Shown here piece by piece: positions 1 through 10,930 of a stretch of 64,000 nucleotides of DNA. Source of the DNA: Closterium sp. NIES-65 (Eukaryota > Streptophyta > Zygnematophyceae > Desmidiales > Closteriaceae); NCBI GenBank assembly GCA_948144175.1, contig CANXME010000420.1, positions 37,287 to 101,286 of the forward strand, given 5' to 3'. The first letter of the stretch is position 1. Each line of letters starts with the position of its first letter. The notes below the pieces were generated by a model. That model made no database searches and was not told the origin of the DNA. It was given only the letters and a program-made list of their open reading frames with translations. Position numbers and translations under genes: made by a program.

Positions 1-3000
1 TACCGCAGCATATATAAGGCTGCCCACCAACGAGTGAAAACGGCGCCTCTCCTCTTCACCAACGCTCTCTTCATCTGGTCCCTTCACACACTTGAACCCA
101 GAGGGAAAGGGTGTAGCCACATGACCTTCACTCTACCCAAAGTTGGCAGCTAACGCCTCCAGGTACTTGCGTTGGTGCACCCGCATGCACCGCTTTTCCA
201 CGGCGCGTTCGATGTGGAGCCCGAGGTAGAAGTTTACATCGCCAAGTGCCTTGCAATTGAACTTGTCCTGAAGCTTCAGCATCACCTCCTTCACAAGGTC
301 AGAGGCGGGTGAGAAGATGAGAATGTCATCCAAGTACACCACCATGAACCTCCTCTGCCCCCCCTCGCCAAGCATGAACAAGGAGTGATCGGCCGATGAG
401 GGAGTGAAGCTGATCTCCTCCAACACTTCGCGCAGCTTTAAGTACCACTGCCTAGGGGCCTGCTTCAGCCCATAGAGGGCCTTCTTCAGCTTCCACACTC
501 TGCCACTACCATCATCAAACCCCTCCGGCTGCGCCATGAAGATCTCTCCCTCAAGGATTCTATTGAGGAACGCCGTTGTGATATCCATCTGCTTCACCAC
601 CCATCCTTTGATGGCAGCTCCCGCGAGTAGGGTCCGCAGCATTGTAGGCTTCACCACAGGAGAAAACAACTCCATGAAGTCCACTTTCTCCTTCTGCTGG
701 TACCCCTTAGCCACAAGCCTCGACTTGTAGCGCTCGATCTTTCCGTCAGCGCCGGACTTAATCTTGAAGAGCCACTTGGACGTTATCGCCATACACCCCT
801 CCGGTAGCTCCACCAAGTCAAAGGAGGCGTTCTCCTCAATACTCTTCAGCTCACTCTCCATTCCTTTCTTCCACTCCTTAGCATCACTGCTCTCCAAGGC
901 CTCCTTGAGAGTTGCTGGTTCTCCCGCCATCTCCACAGGAGAGAAGAACACGAACGCATACTCCTCGTAGTCACTCTCCTCATCATCTCCGACTATCGTT
1001 GCCGCTCCAGCTAGGGCTGTCTTGCCCTGCTTTCCCAGCGCATCATACTTCAGCCTATTAGGGGCTTGGACTCTCCTCTTGCCCCTTCCTTCCTCCTTAG
1101 CTGCAGGGACTTGAAGGCCTTGGCTTTGCTGCGGTGTGTTTCGGATCCGTGGAGCGATCGTAGTGCGTGAAGGAAGTGTCGGTTCAAGCTCGCTCACTTG
1201 CTGCACTTCCTCCTCTTCTTCCTCTGCATCCTTGGCCTCCTCTTCACCATTAACAAGGGAAGATTGCCTTGTGGTGGTGCTGCCGCTGCTCAGCTCCAAA
1301 GGCAGCTCCACATGCTCCAAACCGGAACTCTTCACCTCCCCAAACCGCACACCTATCTTCACCTCGTTCTCCGCCTTCCAATCCTTGTACTCGAGATTCT
1401 CCATGAACTTGCAGTCCCTGCTCACCAAGAATTTCTTGATGAATGGGTCCCAAAGAAGCCACCCCTTGCTGTTTTGAGCCATGCCCAAGTGCACGGCCCA
1501 TATCGCCTTGGCACCAGGCTTGTTGTGCCGAAGATGCTTAGGTACAAGCGCCATGCACATGCACCCGAACACCCGAAGCATATCCACCTTTGGCTTCCTT
1601 CCAGGCCACTCCACATAGGGCACCCATTTGTCCACTCACACATGAGTCAAGGCTCTGTTCTTGGCCACACACACACTCCGCACCGCATCAGGCCAGAAAT
1701 AGTCGGGTTGTCCGGCTTCTATGAGCAACCCGCGCGCCGTCTCTGTGATTGTGCGGTTCGCTCGCTCAGCGATGCCGTTCATTGCAGGGGTGTATGGCAT
1801 GGTAAGGGAGTGCCTTATGCCATTCTTCTTCATCCATATTGAGAACTCGTTGCTCAGGAACTCTCCCCCACGATCGGTGCGGATCGACTTCACAAGCCGG
1901 TCTTGTTGCCGCTCCACCATTGGTAGCCAATCGGTCTTCACCGTTTCAGTTACGTCGCTCTTCTTGGACAGCACTTACACCCAGGTCATGCGGGTGTAGA
2001 CATCCACAATGGTGAGGAAATATTCATCTCCAGCCGCTCCAAGCTTCAGGGGGCCCACCACGTCCATCACCACCTCATCAAGTGGTGCCTTTGCCGTTGC
2101 CCACGAACTCGGGAACGGAAACCGGGTGAACTTGGCTTGAATGCACGTTGGGCAGCCAAGCTCCTCATCGGGCTCCCCCTTCACACGTATGCCAGCAACC
2201 ATCTCATTCTTCACTAGCTGCTGCAAGATGGGCAGGGCCACATGCCCCATTCGCCGATGCAAGGTGAGCCAATCGCGCTCGCAATAGCGCCCCACATGCT
2301 CTCTCCGTACTCCTCCGCTGCTGCCTCGGGGTTCTCCTCACCCTTGTACTGTTCCTTGGCTGCTGCACCACTCTCCTTAGGATCACAAGGCTTGCTGGTA
2401 CCTCCAGGTTTGCTCTTCTTGAGCTCGTTCTCCATGGCACGATGGTTCTTGCCATAGCCGCTACCAACCGCTTCGTCCTTGGCGCTGCTGATGCTTGCTG
2501 CCACTTGCCTCTCCTTGGGCATGGGGACCACAGGGATCTGCCACATCTTTTTGTAGACATCCCTATCTTCGTGAAGGTCCCATAGAATCCGCTCGCCAAT
2601 CCTCGCGGTGTAGGTCTTGGCTCCCTTCGAGTTCGAGTCCATGCCGACCTTTGCCAATCGCCGCACGGAAATCAGGTTCGCAGCAAGGCTGGGCACCCAA
2701 AGCATATTCTTGAGGCCCACCATCTTCCCATCAGCACCCTTGAACATGGCCTTGCCCATGCCTTTCACCTCTGCTCACTGCCCCGAAGCCGATGTGACAT
2801 GCTTCACCGGTGACGGTTCAAGTTCGGTGAGCAAGTCCGCGTTAGGTGGTATAGGTAGCGCCGCTATCGATCACCAAATAGTCCAGGGGGTGTAGGGTGA
2901 CCTTTCCCACAGCTGCAAGTTCTTCGAAGTCTTCATCCTTCTCTGGTGCAGCCGGTGCTTGCGTTGACACAAAGTAGAATTGACCCGGGTACCGATCATC

Positions 3001-3860
3001 GCTCCGGTCCTTGTCATTATCTCCGCTCTTCGTGTTTGCAGCACCGCCTCCGCGACCGCCACAGCCTCCACGGCCTCTTCCTCTCCATCCTCCAGGTCCT
3101 CTACCCTCTGTCTTGAGCAGGGGTCCAGCCATCAGGGAGCTTGTAGCAATCGCGCCACATATGTCCGCTCTTGTGGAAATCATGGCATTCGCCATCGAAT
3201 TGGCCGCGACCGTGTCTGTGGCTCTTGTCGTCACTGCCGTATCCGCCATTCCCGCGGCCTCCATTGAAGTTTTTGCTCCCAAATCTGCCTCCCCCTTGTC
3301 CTCTGCCTCTTCCACGACCGTACCCCCGGCCGATGCTTGCTGCCCCGGCGCCATCCGCACTCGCAACTCACGGCGGCGGAAATCCTCTTGGAGGATTGCT
3401 CGCTTCACATCTTCGAGCGAGAGGCGGGGCAGATCTCTGTTGAGGTTGATGATAAGCATGGACCATGACTCTGGGAGTAAGGCCAGCAAATTGGTCTTCT
3501 TCTGGAGCTCACTGTAGTTCAAATCAGCTCCCTAAAGCCGCATCAACAAATCGAAGGATTTCTGCACCCCTTCTTCAACCACTTCATCCTCGTCAATTCG
3601 TAGTGTCACCATTTGCCGTTCCAACACCACCGCTACCGCCGCTGCTGCAGGAGCATGTACACCCTTGAAAGCAGCCCATGCCTTTGGTCCCTTCTCTGGT
3701 TCACGCTGGAATGGCTTGATGTGACGGATTTGGCTGCTCCCCAATGCTTGCTCAAGTAAGAGGTAGCCTTGTACAAACCCCAAGAGCCGAGGTACAGTGA
3801 TGTAGAACAGTGCCACACTGTCCCCAAACAGGAAGGGTCTCGAAACTACCCACCACAAGG
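1..3860 (-). mobile_element. Copia family E remnant, gag to RNase H
   Basis: Reading right to left, the stretch resembles a Copia gag-pol: a gag segment (about 3110-3860) with the GPKAWAAFKGVHAP block that Copia A also carries, a protease zone (about 2640-2900), a GAG-pre-integrase segment (about 2110-2300), an integrase core (about 1440-2110; RTDRGGEFL and NGIAERANRTITETAR motifs), then reverse transcriptase (about 190-900; MDITTAFLNRILEG, YGLKQAPRQWY and the YLDD catalytic box near 325-345). The RNase H end runs off the window. Protein similarity makes it a sister of Copia A (both have a VDMLRVFGCM block after the integrase core). It looks broken, with several breaks, so it is an old copy. 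The LTR at 4981-5236 may be its 5' end, which is an inference from order and orientation. Confidence 0.85.
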
Positions 3861-3904
3861 GCCTACACCAACTGAAATGTTACACTACATAAAGTAATGT
3901 AACT

Positions 3905-4300
3905 ATATGCATTATCTTGAGGTGTATCCTTTTGCGGGCTTCGAGATCACTTGAGTCTTGACACCAAGGCTCGGGCTCTTCATCACAAACTCGTCCTTGA
4001 GTTCTTGATGGGTCAGCTGCACACACCTGCGATACGCTGAACGTTCGACACACGACAAAATAGAAACCGCGCACGGGACACACGACAAAACAGAAAACGC
4101 GCGCGAGACAAAAATGGCCATGTAACACGCGACTAGCGATAACACGCTATTGATTCGACACACACACTTGAGATAATGACTCATCATTCAAACACTATAA
4201 TAAGCATGAAATATATATTATCTCATGCCCTCATACCATTCCATGCACACATGCATGCACGCACACGGACAACAAGCCGAGTGCAAACTGTAGGGTTGCA
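3905..4300 (-). repeat. Left arm of a diverged inverted repeat (LTR-like)
   Basis: Read on the minus strand this stretch opens with TTGGTGCAACCCTAC and later carries GGAATGGTATGAGGGCATG, ATAATATATATTTCATGCT and CCATCAAGAACT. The same words occur in the same order on the plus strand at 7296-7612. The two copies differ by many substitutions and indels, so the duplication is old. It could be an LTR present twice in opposite orientations, or the arms of a foldback element. No coding sequence is supported. It sits between the gag remnant and the GC-rich leader of family E. Confidence 0.65.
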
Positions 4301-4310
4301 CCAATAAAGA

Positions 4311-4966
4311 GGAACTCTCTAGCGGCGTATGGAGCGAGTGGGCTGTCACGGAGCATGGGCAGAAGTGCGTGGCGAAGGCACGAGTAGTTATTGGTGCTAA
4401 TCGCGGCTCGTAGTGCATAGTCAGTTGCTGGTGAGCATACAGTTGCTGCTGCGCGCGCCTACTCGTGCGCGGCGGCATGCGTGAGGCTGCGCATGCTGGT
4501 GGCAGGACAGGGCGTAGGCCGTGACGGGGCAGGGCGCAGGTAAGGGCTGCAGTGGCGCGTGGTCCGTGGCGTTTACGGCGGCTACAGCTGCTGCGCTCGC
4601 GGCGGCTGCGGGCGTGGCCGCGACTTCTGCTCGTGCGCATGCGTTGGCGAGCGCGCTTACAGTTGCCACTGTTGTGCGTGCTGCCTGCCCGCAGCTGACT
4701 GCGCGCGCGGCTATACCTTCTGCAGAGGCGTGCGCGCGGCAGAGCAGGGCCCGGAACGGGACGAAAAACAAGGGGGGGCAGCGCGTGGCGTCCTGTGCGC
4801 GCGCGCACGTGCATGTGGCTTACGGCACGTGCTATGGGGCGTTACGAGGCGTCATGGGGCATTACACGGCGTTACGGGACACGCCACGGCCTGGACTCAT
4901 CACAAGCGAGTCGAGGTGCAGGACGGGGCGGGAGAGGCGCATTTTCTTAGGGTAGGATCGAGCGTA
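4311..4966 (-). other. GC-rich leader-like stretch, no gene
   Basis: This follows the PBS of the LTR at 4981-5236 when read on the minus strand. It is rich in GCGCGC, GCTGCTGC and GTTACGGCGTTACG-like words. Open frames exist on both strands, but they are compositional: low complexity and no recognisable motif. By position it is the untranslated leader of an LTR element, like the repeat-filled leaders of the Copia B copies elsewhere in the window. Confidence 0.5.
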
Positions 4967-4978
4967 CTGCTGATACCA
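4967..4978 (-). other. Primer-binding site, initiator-Met type
   Basis: On the minus strand, TGGTATCAGCAG starts two bases after the LTR. The first eight bases match the complement of the 3' end of initiator-Met tRNA (TGGTATCA), the usual primer of plant Copia elements. It fixes the inner edge of the 4981-5236 LTR. Confidence 0.7.
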
Positions 4979-4980
4979 TC

Positions 4981-5236
4981 TGAGAAACTAAGAACTCTAG
5001 AAACGAAGGAGAATGATGGCATTGATAAATGTGGGGAGAAGGTACAAGAACAAATGTCGAGATAAGCCTATACCCTATATCATGCACCTCACTACTACCT
5101 AACAGACTTAACATACCTATATACATATATATAACTTGACAAGTCAGTATGAGGTGGCACGCCGCAAAGTGACGTGCCAAAGCTCCATGTGCCGGCATGA
5201 AATCCTCACGCGATTCTGATTTTGGACCCTCTAACA
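4981..5236 (-). repeat. LTR (5' LTR in minus orientation), 256 bp
   Basis: On the minus strand it begins TGTTAGAGGGTCC and ends TTAGTTTCTCA, the canonical TG...CA. A Met-type primer site follows after two bases, so this is a 5' LTR and its internal region lies to the left. No partner LTR lies inside the window, so neither age nor target duplication can be read. It most likely belongs to the Copia E remnant. Confidence 0.7.
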
Positions 5237-5398
5237 TTTCGTTTCGTTTGAGATTGCAAGACTGAGACGTACAAATTGGTGCGTTTGAATTATATTTCCG
5301 TACTTGTCATTACATAAGCACATACGGTTACATTTTTTACTCAATTATATGCGCACCCCCTTGAAAAGACACATTTTATTATAATCGCATGTGCGCTT
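5237..5398. other. AT-rich background DNA, no feature
   Basis: This is a moderately AT-rich stretch between the family E LTR and LARD 1. I see no ORF with a recognisable motif, no repeat and no RNA gene. It continues after LARD 1 at 7263-7295, and is a candidate for host or very old repeat sequence. Confidence 0.4.
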
Positions 5399-5403
5399 AT
5401 CTC

Positions 5404-5601
5404 TGTCAAAGTTATTTTATGTAACTGCTTGTGGTTTAGGTGTAGTGTATTTATCTTGTCTTCTGTTTGGTGGTGCACCTCTAGTTTCTTGACTATATGT
5501 TGTATCTCTTTGCTATTATTCAACCCTTCTTATTTGGCCAAACCCTCTCGACCTTCCTTTCGCTATCTCCATGCTTCCTAGGTTCTAGAACTTTTCTGAT
5601 A
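5404..5601 (+). repeat. 5' LTR of LARD 1
   Basis: 198 bp, TGTCAAAG ... TTTTCTGATA. The TG...TA ends are set by the ATCTC duplication. It carries TTTGGTGGTGCACC, a block shared with the LTRs at 39104, 40095 and 50244. Confidence 0.9.
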
Positions 5602-5689
5602 TGCTATCAGAGCAAACTACGTTCCTGGCCTGTTGCTTCCGCTGCTACTCTGTGTACTGCACGCCCCGTGGCGTGCCCCTCGCGAGACC

Positions 5690-6480
5690 CTTAGTGGCCC
5701 CTCGCGGCCCCCTTCGCGGCCCCGTTGCCGCCCTTCCAGGCCCTTCGCGGCCCCTTCGCGGCCCCGTCGCCGCCCCTATCGGCCCCGTCGCCGACCTTTC
5801 AGGCCCCTCACGGCCCCCTTCGCGGCCCCGTCGCCGCCTTTACCGGCCCGTCGCCGCCCTTCCAGGCCCCTCGCGGCCCCTTCGCGGCCCCGTCGCCGCC
5901 CTTATCGGCCCCGTCGTCGCCTTCAGCGGCCCCGTCGCCGCCTTTTGCGGCCCCGTCGCCACCCCTACCGGCCCCGTCGCCGACCTTTCAGGCCCCTCAC
6001 GGCCCCTTCGCGGCCCCGTCGCCGCCTCCAGCGGCCCCGTCGCCGCCCCTACCGGCCCCGTCGCCGACCTTTCAGGCCCCTCGCGGCCCCTTCGCGACCT
6101 TGTCGCCGCCCCTATCGGCCCCGTCGCCGCCCCTATCGGCCCCGCCGCCGCCTCCAGCGGCCCCGTCGCCCCCCCTATCGGCCCCGCCGCCGCCTCTAGC
6201 GGCCCCGTCGCCGCCCCTTGCGGCCCCGTCGCTGCCCCTTTCGGCCCTGCCCCGACCCTGTCGCGGCCCCGTCCCGGACCTGCCCTAACCCTGGCCCAGC
6301 CCCGACCCTGTCGCGGCCCCTCGGCGCGGCCCTGCCCCGACCCTGTCGCGGCCCCGTCCCGGACCTGCCCCGACCCCGGCCCTGCCCTGACCTTGTCGCG
6401 GCCCTATCGCGGCCCTCCCCCTGCTATGCACCGACCCTGCCTCGACCCTGCCCCGGCCCCGCCCCGGCCATGCTCCGTCG
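5690..6480 (+). repeat. GC-rich degenerate tandem repeat inside LARD 1
   Basis: Repeats of roughly 20-25 bp are built on GGCCCCGTCGCCGCCCC plus a short variable word (TATC, TACC, TTCC, TCCAGC). The 3' part drifts to CCCCGACCCTGTCGC units. All three frames stay open over long stretches, which is expected for such a repeat and is not evidence of a protein. Confidence 0.85.
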
Positions 6481-7059
6481 CCTGTCGCGGCGCACCGGGG
6501 GCACGTGCACCGCCCCCCCCCTCTTTTTCCCGTCGCCCGTTGCGGCTCCCTGGGGGGCTGCACGCGGCCCCCTCAGGTCGCCTCGACAGGCGACGGGAGG
6601 GGCGACCTGGGGGGGGGGGGCGAGCGTCGCCCCTTCTGCCGCTTGCTTTGGCGCCCTGGGAGGCCGCTGCTACGGTGGCGGGTGTGGGGGTGGCGGGTGT
6701 GTGGTCTCCCCTTCCCCTCCTCCTCCTTTCGTTCCCACTGCTGCAGCTGCCGCAGGGGGGGAGGGTGTGAGGGTGTGGGGGAGCCAGGGGAGTGGCATTG
6801 GGGTGGCGGGTGTGTGGTCTCCCCTTCCCATCCTCCTCCTTTCGCCCCCCTCTGCTGCTCCTGCAGCAGTGTGGGGGGGAGGGGGAGGGGGAGGGTGAGG
6901 GGATGGAGGGGGTGACCAACCAGAGCCTACCATCTGCTCTCTCTCCCTCTCTCTCTCCTCCTCCTTGCCTGCCCTCTCCCGTTCTGCTGCGCACTCTGCC
7001 TGGTGTACCCCTTCAGGGGGCGATAACTACACTTCTTCCCACAAGCAATTATGGGGGCG

Positions 7060-7257
7060 TGTCAAAGTTATTTTATGTAACTGCTTGTGGTTTAGGTGTA
7101 GTGTATTTATCTTGTCTTCTGTTTGGTGGTGCACCTCTAGTTTCTTGACTATATGTTGTATCTCTTTGCTATTATTCAACCCTTCTTGTTTGGCCAAACT
7201 CTCTCGACCTTCCTTTCGCTATCTCCATGCCTCCTAGGTTCTAGAACTTTTCTGATA
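7060..7257 (+). repeat. 3' LTR of LARD 1
   Basis: 198 bp, matching 5404-5601 at all but about three positions. It is preceded by the purine tract ATTATGGGGGCG and followed by the ATCTC duplication. Confidence 0.9.
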
Positions 7258-7295
7258 ATCTCCGAGTGATATGGTACATTTGTAAACAAATAGAG

Positions 7296-7612
7296 TAAAT
7301 TGTTGGTGCAACCCTACGGTTTTGCACTCGACTTGTTGTCCGTGTGGAATGGTATGAGGGCATGGGATAATATATATTTCATGCTAATAATAGTGTGTGG
7401 ATGTTGATTCGTGATGTTGAATGTGTGTGTATATGTGTGTGTGTGTCGAGTTAATAGCGAGTCATCGCTAGTCGCGTGTCTACGTCGTGGTTTGTGTGTC
7501 TCGCGCGGTTTCTATTTCGTCGTTTGTGTGTCCCGCATGGTTCTATTTTGTCGTCCATCGAACGTTCTACATGTCGCAGGTATATGCAGCAGAACCATCA
7601 AGAACTGAAGGA
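7296..7612 (+). repeat. Right arm of the diverged inverted repeat (LTR-like)
   Basis: Plus-strand counterpart of 3905-4300. It opens TGTTGGTGCAACCCTAC and shares several exact words in order. The TGTTGG start resembles a Copia LTR end, but I see no PBS or purine tract next to it. It includes a TG-rich stretch near 7420-7445. Confidence 0.6.
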
Positions 7613-7624
7613 TGACTATGCACT

Positions 7625-7953
7625 CTATCTTTTTTTATAGGCACATTCAAGCCTATTGTGACTATAACATAAATGGGAATACGAAACGACTTAGCTAGAC
7701 ATGTACTATAAGGAATACAATCCCTTATTACAGCGAACTCCAGCCATGCGGCTCAAGATGATCGAAAGCGTTCCCGCCAAATCCTCGCCACTGCAGCTGC
7801 CTGATGTTGTTTGCTCTTACAATTCAGATCCTTCGTAACTGTATGCGACCCTATGTGTCAATGTATCTTTTAGCCTTCGTACTCGTTACTGCGTGCTTGA
7901 CTGACTGCTGCTAGGATTGCACAGTATTTTCACCGTTTACTATTCGTAACACA
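7625..7953 (-). repeat. Diverged Copia D-type LTR fragment
   Basis: Read on the minus strand from 7953 it starts TGTTACGAATAG, the same twelve bases that open the Copia D LTR at 57152. Further blocks align in order: AAGCACGCAGTA, CGAGTACGAA against CGAGAACGAA, GGCAGCTGCAG, and AATAAGGGA followed by AGTACATG and CTAGCTA. The match fades near 7625. No internal Copia D coding sequence adjoins it, so it looks like an old solo or truncated LTR. Confidence 0.65.
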
Positions 7954-8090
7954 CCAAGGCCAAGACGACTAGTGTGTCCATTTTGTCCTTTCGACTACCG
8001 TATGACGTTTTGTCATGATCGCATTTGTGCTTAGGTCCAAGGTATGATGGTATTCTTATAGCGTCAAACTGCTCAAAGGTAACATCTTAG
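7954..8090. other. Unassigned spacer
   Basis: Between the Copia D-type LTR fragment and the Copia C remnant I see no ORF with motifs, no repeat and no LTR end. It may be the decayed 3' end of Copia C. Confidence 0.35.
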
Positions 8091-8787
8091 AAGTGAATTT
8101 TTTTTGGGAAAGGCATGCTTCCCCGCCGACCTGTCACGGATGATCTCCGGCCCAAGGTACTTCTGCACCGGCGAAAACTCACGCAGCTCGAAGACGGACT
8201 CCAGCAACTCCTTCAGCTCCTTCAGCATCTCTGTGCTGCTGCTGGCGGCGAGCAGGTCGTCGACGTAGACCAACACCCAGCACGCTACTCCGTCGTTGCC
8301 AACCTTGAAGTACAGAGCCTCGTTGACCTTGCTCTTCTTCCACCCGGCGCAGACCAGCACGTCGTTGAGCGACAAGTACCACAGCAGCGGCGACTGCTTC
8401 AGGCCGTACAAGCTCTTCAGCAACTTGCATACCCGGCCGGTTCCATCATTGAAGTAGTCCGGCGTGGACACGTAGAGCACCCGGTCGAGCTTGCTCTACA
8501 GGATGGCGTTCTTCATGTCGAGCTGCATCGGGTTGAAGTTGAGGACGGCGACGATGCTGAGGAAGATCCTCAGCGTGACGTAGCTGCCCACCGGCGCGAA
8601 CGTCTCGTCGTAGTTGGCGCCATACACCTGGGTAAAGCCCTTCACGACCAGCCTCGCCTTCTCGCGCTCGACGATGTCGTCGAGGTGGTACTTCATCGTC
8701 AACACCCACCAGTTCTTCATGATGTTTACCCTCGGCAGGCATTCAACCAGCTCCCAAGTGCCCATGTTGATGAGGCTGCGGATCTCC

Positions 8788-8916
8788 TGTCAGAATGTTA
8801 TTATCTAGCCTGTAGTGGGGTGCTCTATAGCAAGTACAACCCTGTTAGGGTTTGCTATATGTATCCTAACTGCTACTAGTGAAACCCTCTCTCTTCTTCA
8901 TTCCTCAATTTTCACA
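8788..8916 (+). repeat. Solo LTR inside Copia C, TSD TCTCC
   Basis: A 129-bp sequence, TGTCAGAATG ... CAATTTTCACA, is flanked on both sides by TCTCC (8783-8787 and 8917-8921) and interrupts the Copia C reverse-transcriptase region. It has no internal domain, so it is a solo LTR left by LTR-LTR recombination. A second member lies at 56854-56983. Both share AGCCTGTAGTGGGGTGC and AGGGTTTGCTAT, which places them close to the Copia B LTR group. Confidence 0.9.
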
Positions 8917-10144
8917 TCTCCTCCTCCATGGCGGCCTTCACCGCCAAGCCCTTCCAGCTCGCCAACGCCTCCTTCACCGTCATTGTCGAGATGTCCCAAC
9001 GGTGTTCGGGGTCGGCATGCATGTTGGGGTCGAGCTCCAAAAACTCCTCATCCTCCTTGGCGTTGTCATATGCCAAGTCGTCGTCATCCACATCGTACAC
9101 CGTGGTGAAGGCAGAGGGAATGAAGAAGTCGGGGGGCCTCCGAAGTCGGCCTGACTTTTGAGGTCCAGGCTGAACTTCCACCGCGTCGCTGTCGGTGGAC
9201 TTCTCGGCGCCCCCTCCTTCGTCGCCGGCTTCGCTGCCCTCGTTGTCCTGCTGCACCTCGGTCGGCTTCCTGGCCGACTTCTCCCTTGTGGTAGGCTCTT
9301 CTCCCGACTGCCTAGTTGCCAACTGCTCCGTGGTCGGCATCACCGCTGCCTGCTCTCCTGTCGGCTACTGCACTTCTGGTGCTTTCTTCGCCAGCTTCAT
9401 CCAAGTCGGTTGCTCCCTCCTCGGCCTGCTCTTCCCCAACGTCGACTTGTCGCTCATCACGTCGGCCACCGACGATGCCCTTGGCCAGCGCCGAAGGCGA
9501 CGTCCCACTACTCCCCTTATCGCCGGAGGCCAACTTAGGAGTCAGCCCGTGCAGGTCGGCCACGAGGGGAGGGGCAAGGGTCGTAGGGGGAGGAGGACGG
9601 ACGAGCTCGACGTCATCACTAGTAAGCTCACCGACCTCGGCGAGCAGAGGCAGCGTCGTCGTCGAGAAGTCGGACGGCGGTGTGGTCGGCGTCCGTCCTG
9701 ACACCGGCCCGTGCTCCGACTTCCACACCTTCAGCGACATATCCTCGTAGAACACCACGTCCGACGTGGTGACCACCTGGTTGTCGGCAATATCGAGGAG
9801 CTCCCAGCCCTTGCTCTCCGCCGACACACCGAGGTGAAGGCCCCACTTAGCCTTCGGCGTCAGTTTTCCGCCACGCTGCTGCTCGGGGACCAAGACCTGT
9901 GCCATGCAGCCCCACACCCGTGCCAACGACAGGTCGGGCTTCTACTCAGTGAGCAGCTAGTACGGCGTTGTCTCCGTCGGCAGCGTCGACCTCTCAAGGC
10001 AGTTGCGGACCCAGACGGCCTGCCGCAGAGCAAGATGCCACCAATGGTGCTGCACGCCCATGTGCAGCAGCATCGTCCGCACCGACTCCACCACCGTCCG
10101 CATCTCCCGCTCCGCCATGCCCTTCTGCTGCGGGGTGTTCGGGC

Positions 10145-10270
10145 TGTCAGATTTATATGACATAGCTACTGTAGGCTATAGTAGGGTAGTACATATGGGG
10201 TACAGCTTTCTAGGGTTTGCACTTGTACCCAACTTTCTCTTAGTCATTTTCATTCTCGTTCAGTTTCTCA
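10145..10270 (+). repeat. 5' LTR of Copia B copy 1
   Basis: 126 bp, TGTCAGATTTATATGAC ... GTTCAGTTTCTCA. It carries the Copia B LTR core TGTAGGCTATAGT then GGTAC then AGGGTTTGCACTTGTACCC. The PBS starts at the next base. Confidence 0.9.
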
Positions 10271-10299
10271 TGGTATCGAGCAGGTTCCCCTGTAGGAAC

Positions 10300-10930
10300 T
10301 GTTCCTAGGGCCCACCACCTTTTTTTTTTCCTGCCCGGAGCGCGCTCTACACTGCCCGAGTCGCGCTCCCCTCTCACGGCCCCGTCGAGCCGCCCTTTCG
10401 ACCCTCTCGCGTCGTGCTAGCGACCCCGTCGCCTACCCCTGCGGCCCCGGAGCCGCCCTTCCCTGCCTCGGCGCCGCCTCTGCTGGCCCCGTCGCCTACC
10501 CCCGCGGCCCCGGAGCTGCCCTTCCCGGCCCCAACGCCGCCTCTACTGGCCCCGACGCTGCTCCACCCGGCCCCGACGCCGCTCCACCCGGCCCCGACGC
10601 TGCTCCACCCGGCCCCGCCGCCGCTCCACTCGGCCCCGCCGCCGTCCCCACGCGGCCCCGCCGTCACCACCGAGCCGCCGGCGCCGCCGAGCTGCTGCCG
10701 AGCCGCCCGATCCACCCGAGCCGCCCGAGCCGCCGCGCCACCTGAGCCGCCCGAGCCGCCGAGCTGCAGTTGCTGCCGAGCCGCTGTACCGCCGAGCCGC
10801 CCGAGCCGCCCGAGCCGCCGAGTCGCCGAGCCGCAGTTGCTGCCGAGGCGCCGTACTGCCGAGCCGCCCGAGCCGCCCAAGCCGCCGAGTTGCCGAGCCG
10901 CCGAGCCGCCCGAGCCGCCCTGTCCGGTAA
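10300..10930 (+). repeat. GC-rich repeat leader of Copia B copy 1
   Basis: The first part has about 21-bp units on GGCCCCGACGCCGCTCCACC. The second part has units of GAGCCGCCC and GAGCCGCCGAG. It lies between the PBS hairpin and the gag start, so it is leader rather than coding, although frames are open on both strands. Confidence 0.8.

Larger units (their letters stand above)
5404..7257 (+). mobile_element. LARD/TRIM-type non-coding LTR element 1
   Basis: This is a complete non-autonomous LTR element. Direct 198-bp LTRs lie at 5404-5601 and 7060-7257, and the same five bases, ATCTC, flank both ends (5399-5403 and 7258-7262). A Met-type PBS (TGCTATCAGAGC, 5602-5613) follows the 5' LTR, and a purine tract ending ATTATGGGGGCG precedes the 3' LTR. 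The 1.46-kb internal region has no gag or pol. Its long frames are proline/arginine/alanine-rich translations of a GC-rich repeat. The LTRs differ at about three positions (about 1.5%), so insertion is recent. The purine tract, the start of the internal region and the last internal 150 bp resemble LARD 2 at 39104-40356. It must rely on proteins made elsewhere. Confidence 0.9.

Noticed and set aside
4521-5065. Overlapping Ala/Arg/Cys-rich open frames on both strands
   Set aside because: Compositional frames in a GC-rich leader, with no motif and no conservation in the related leaders.
5601-6770. Long proline/arginine/alanine open frame (389 codons) in LARD 1
   Set aside because: It is the translation of a GC-rich tandem repeat; all frames are open, the other LARD shows no matching protein, and no domain is visible.
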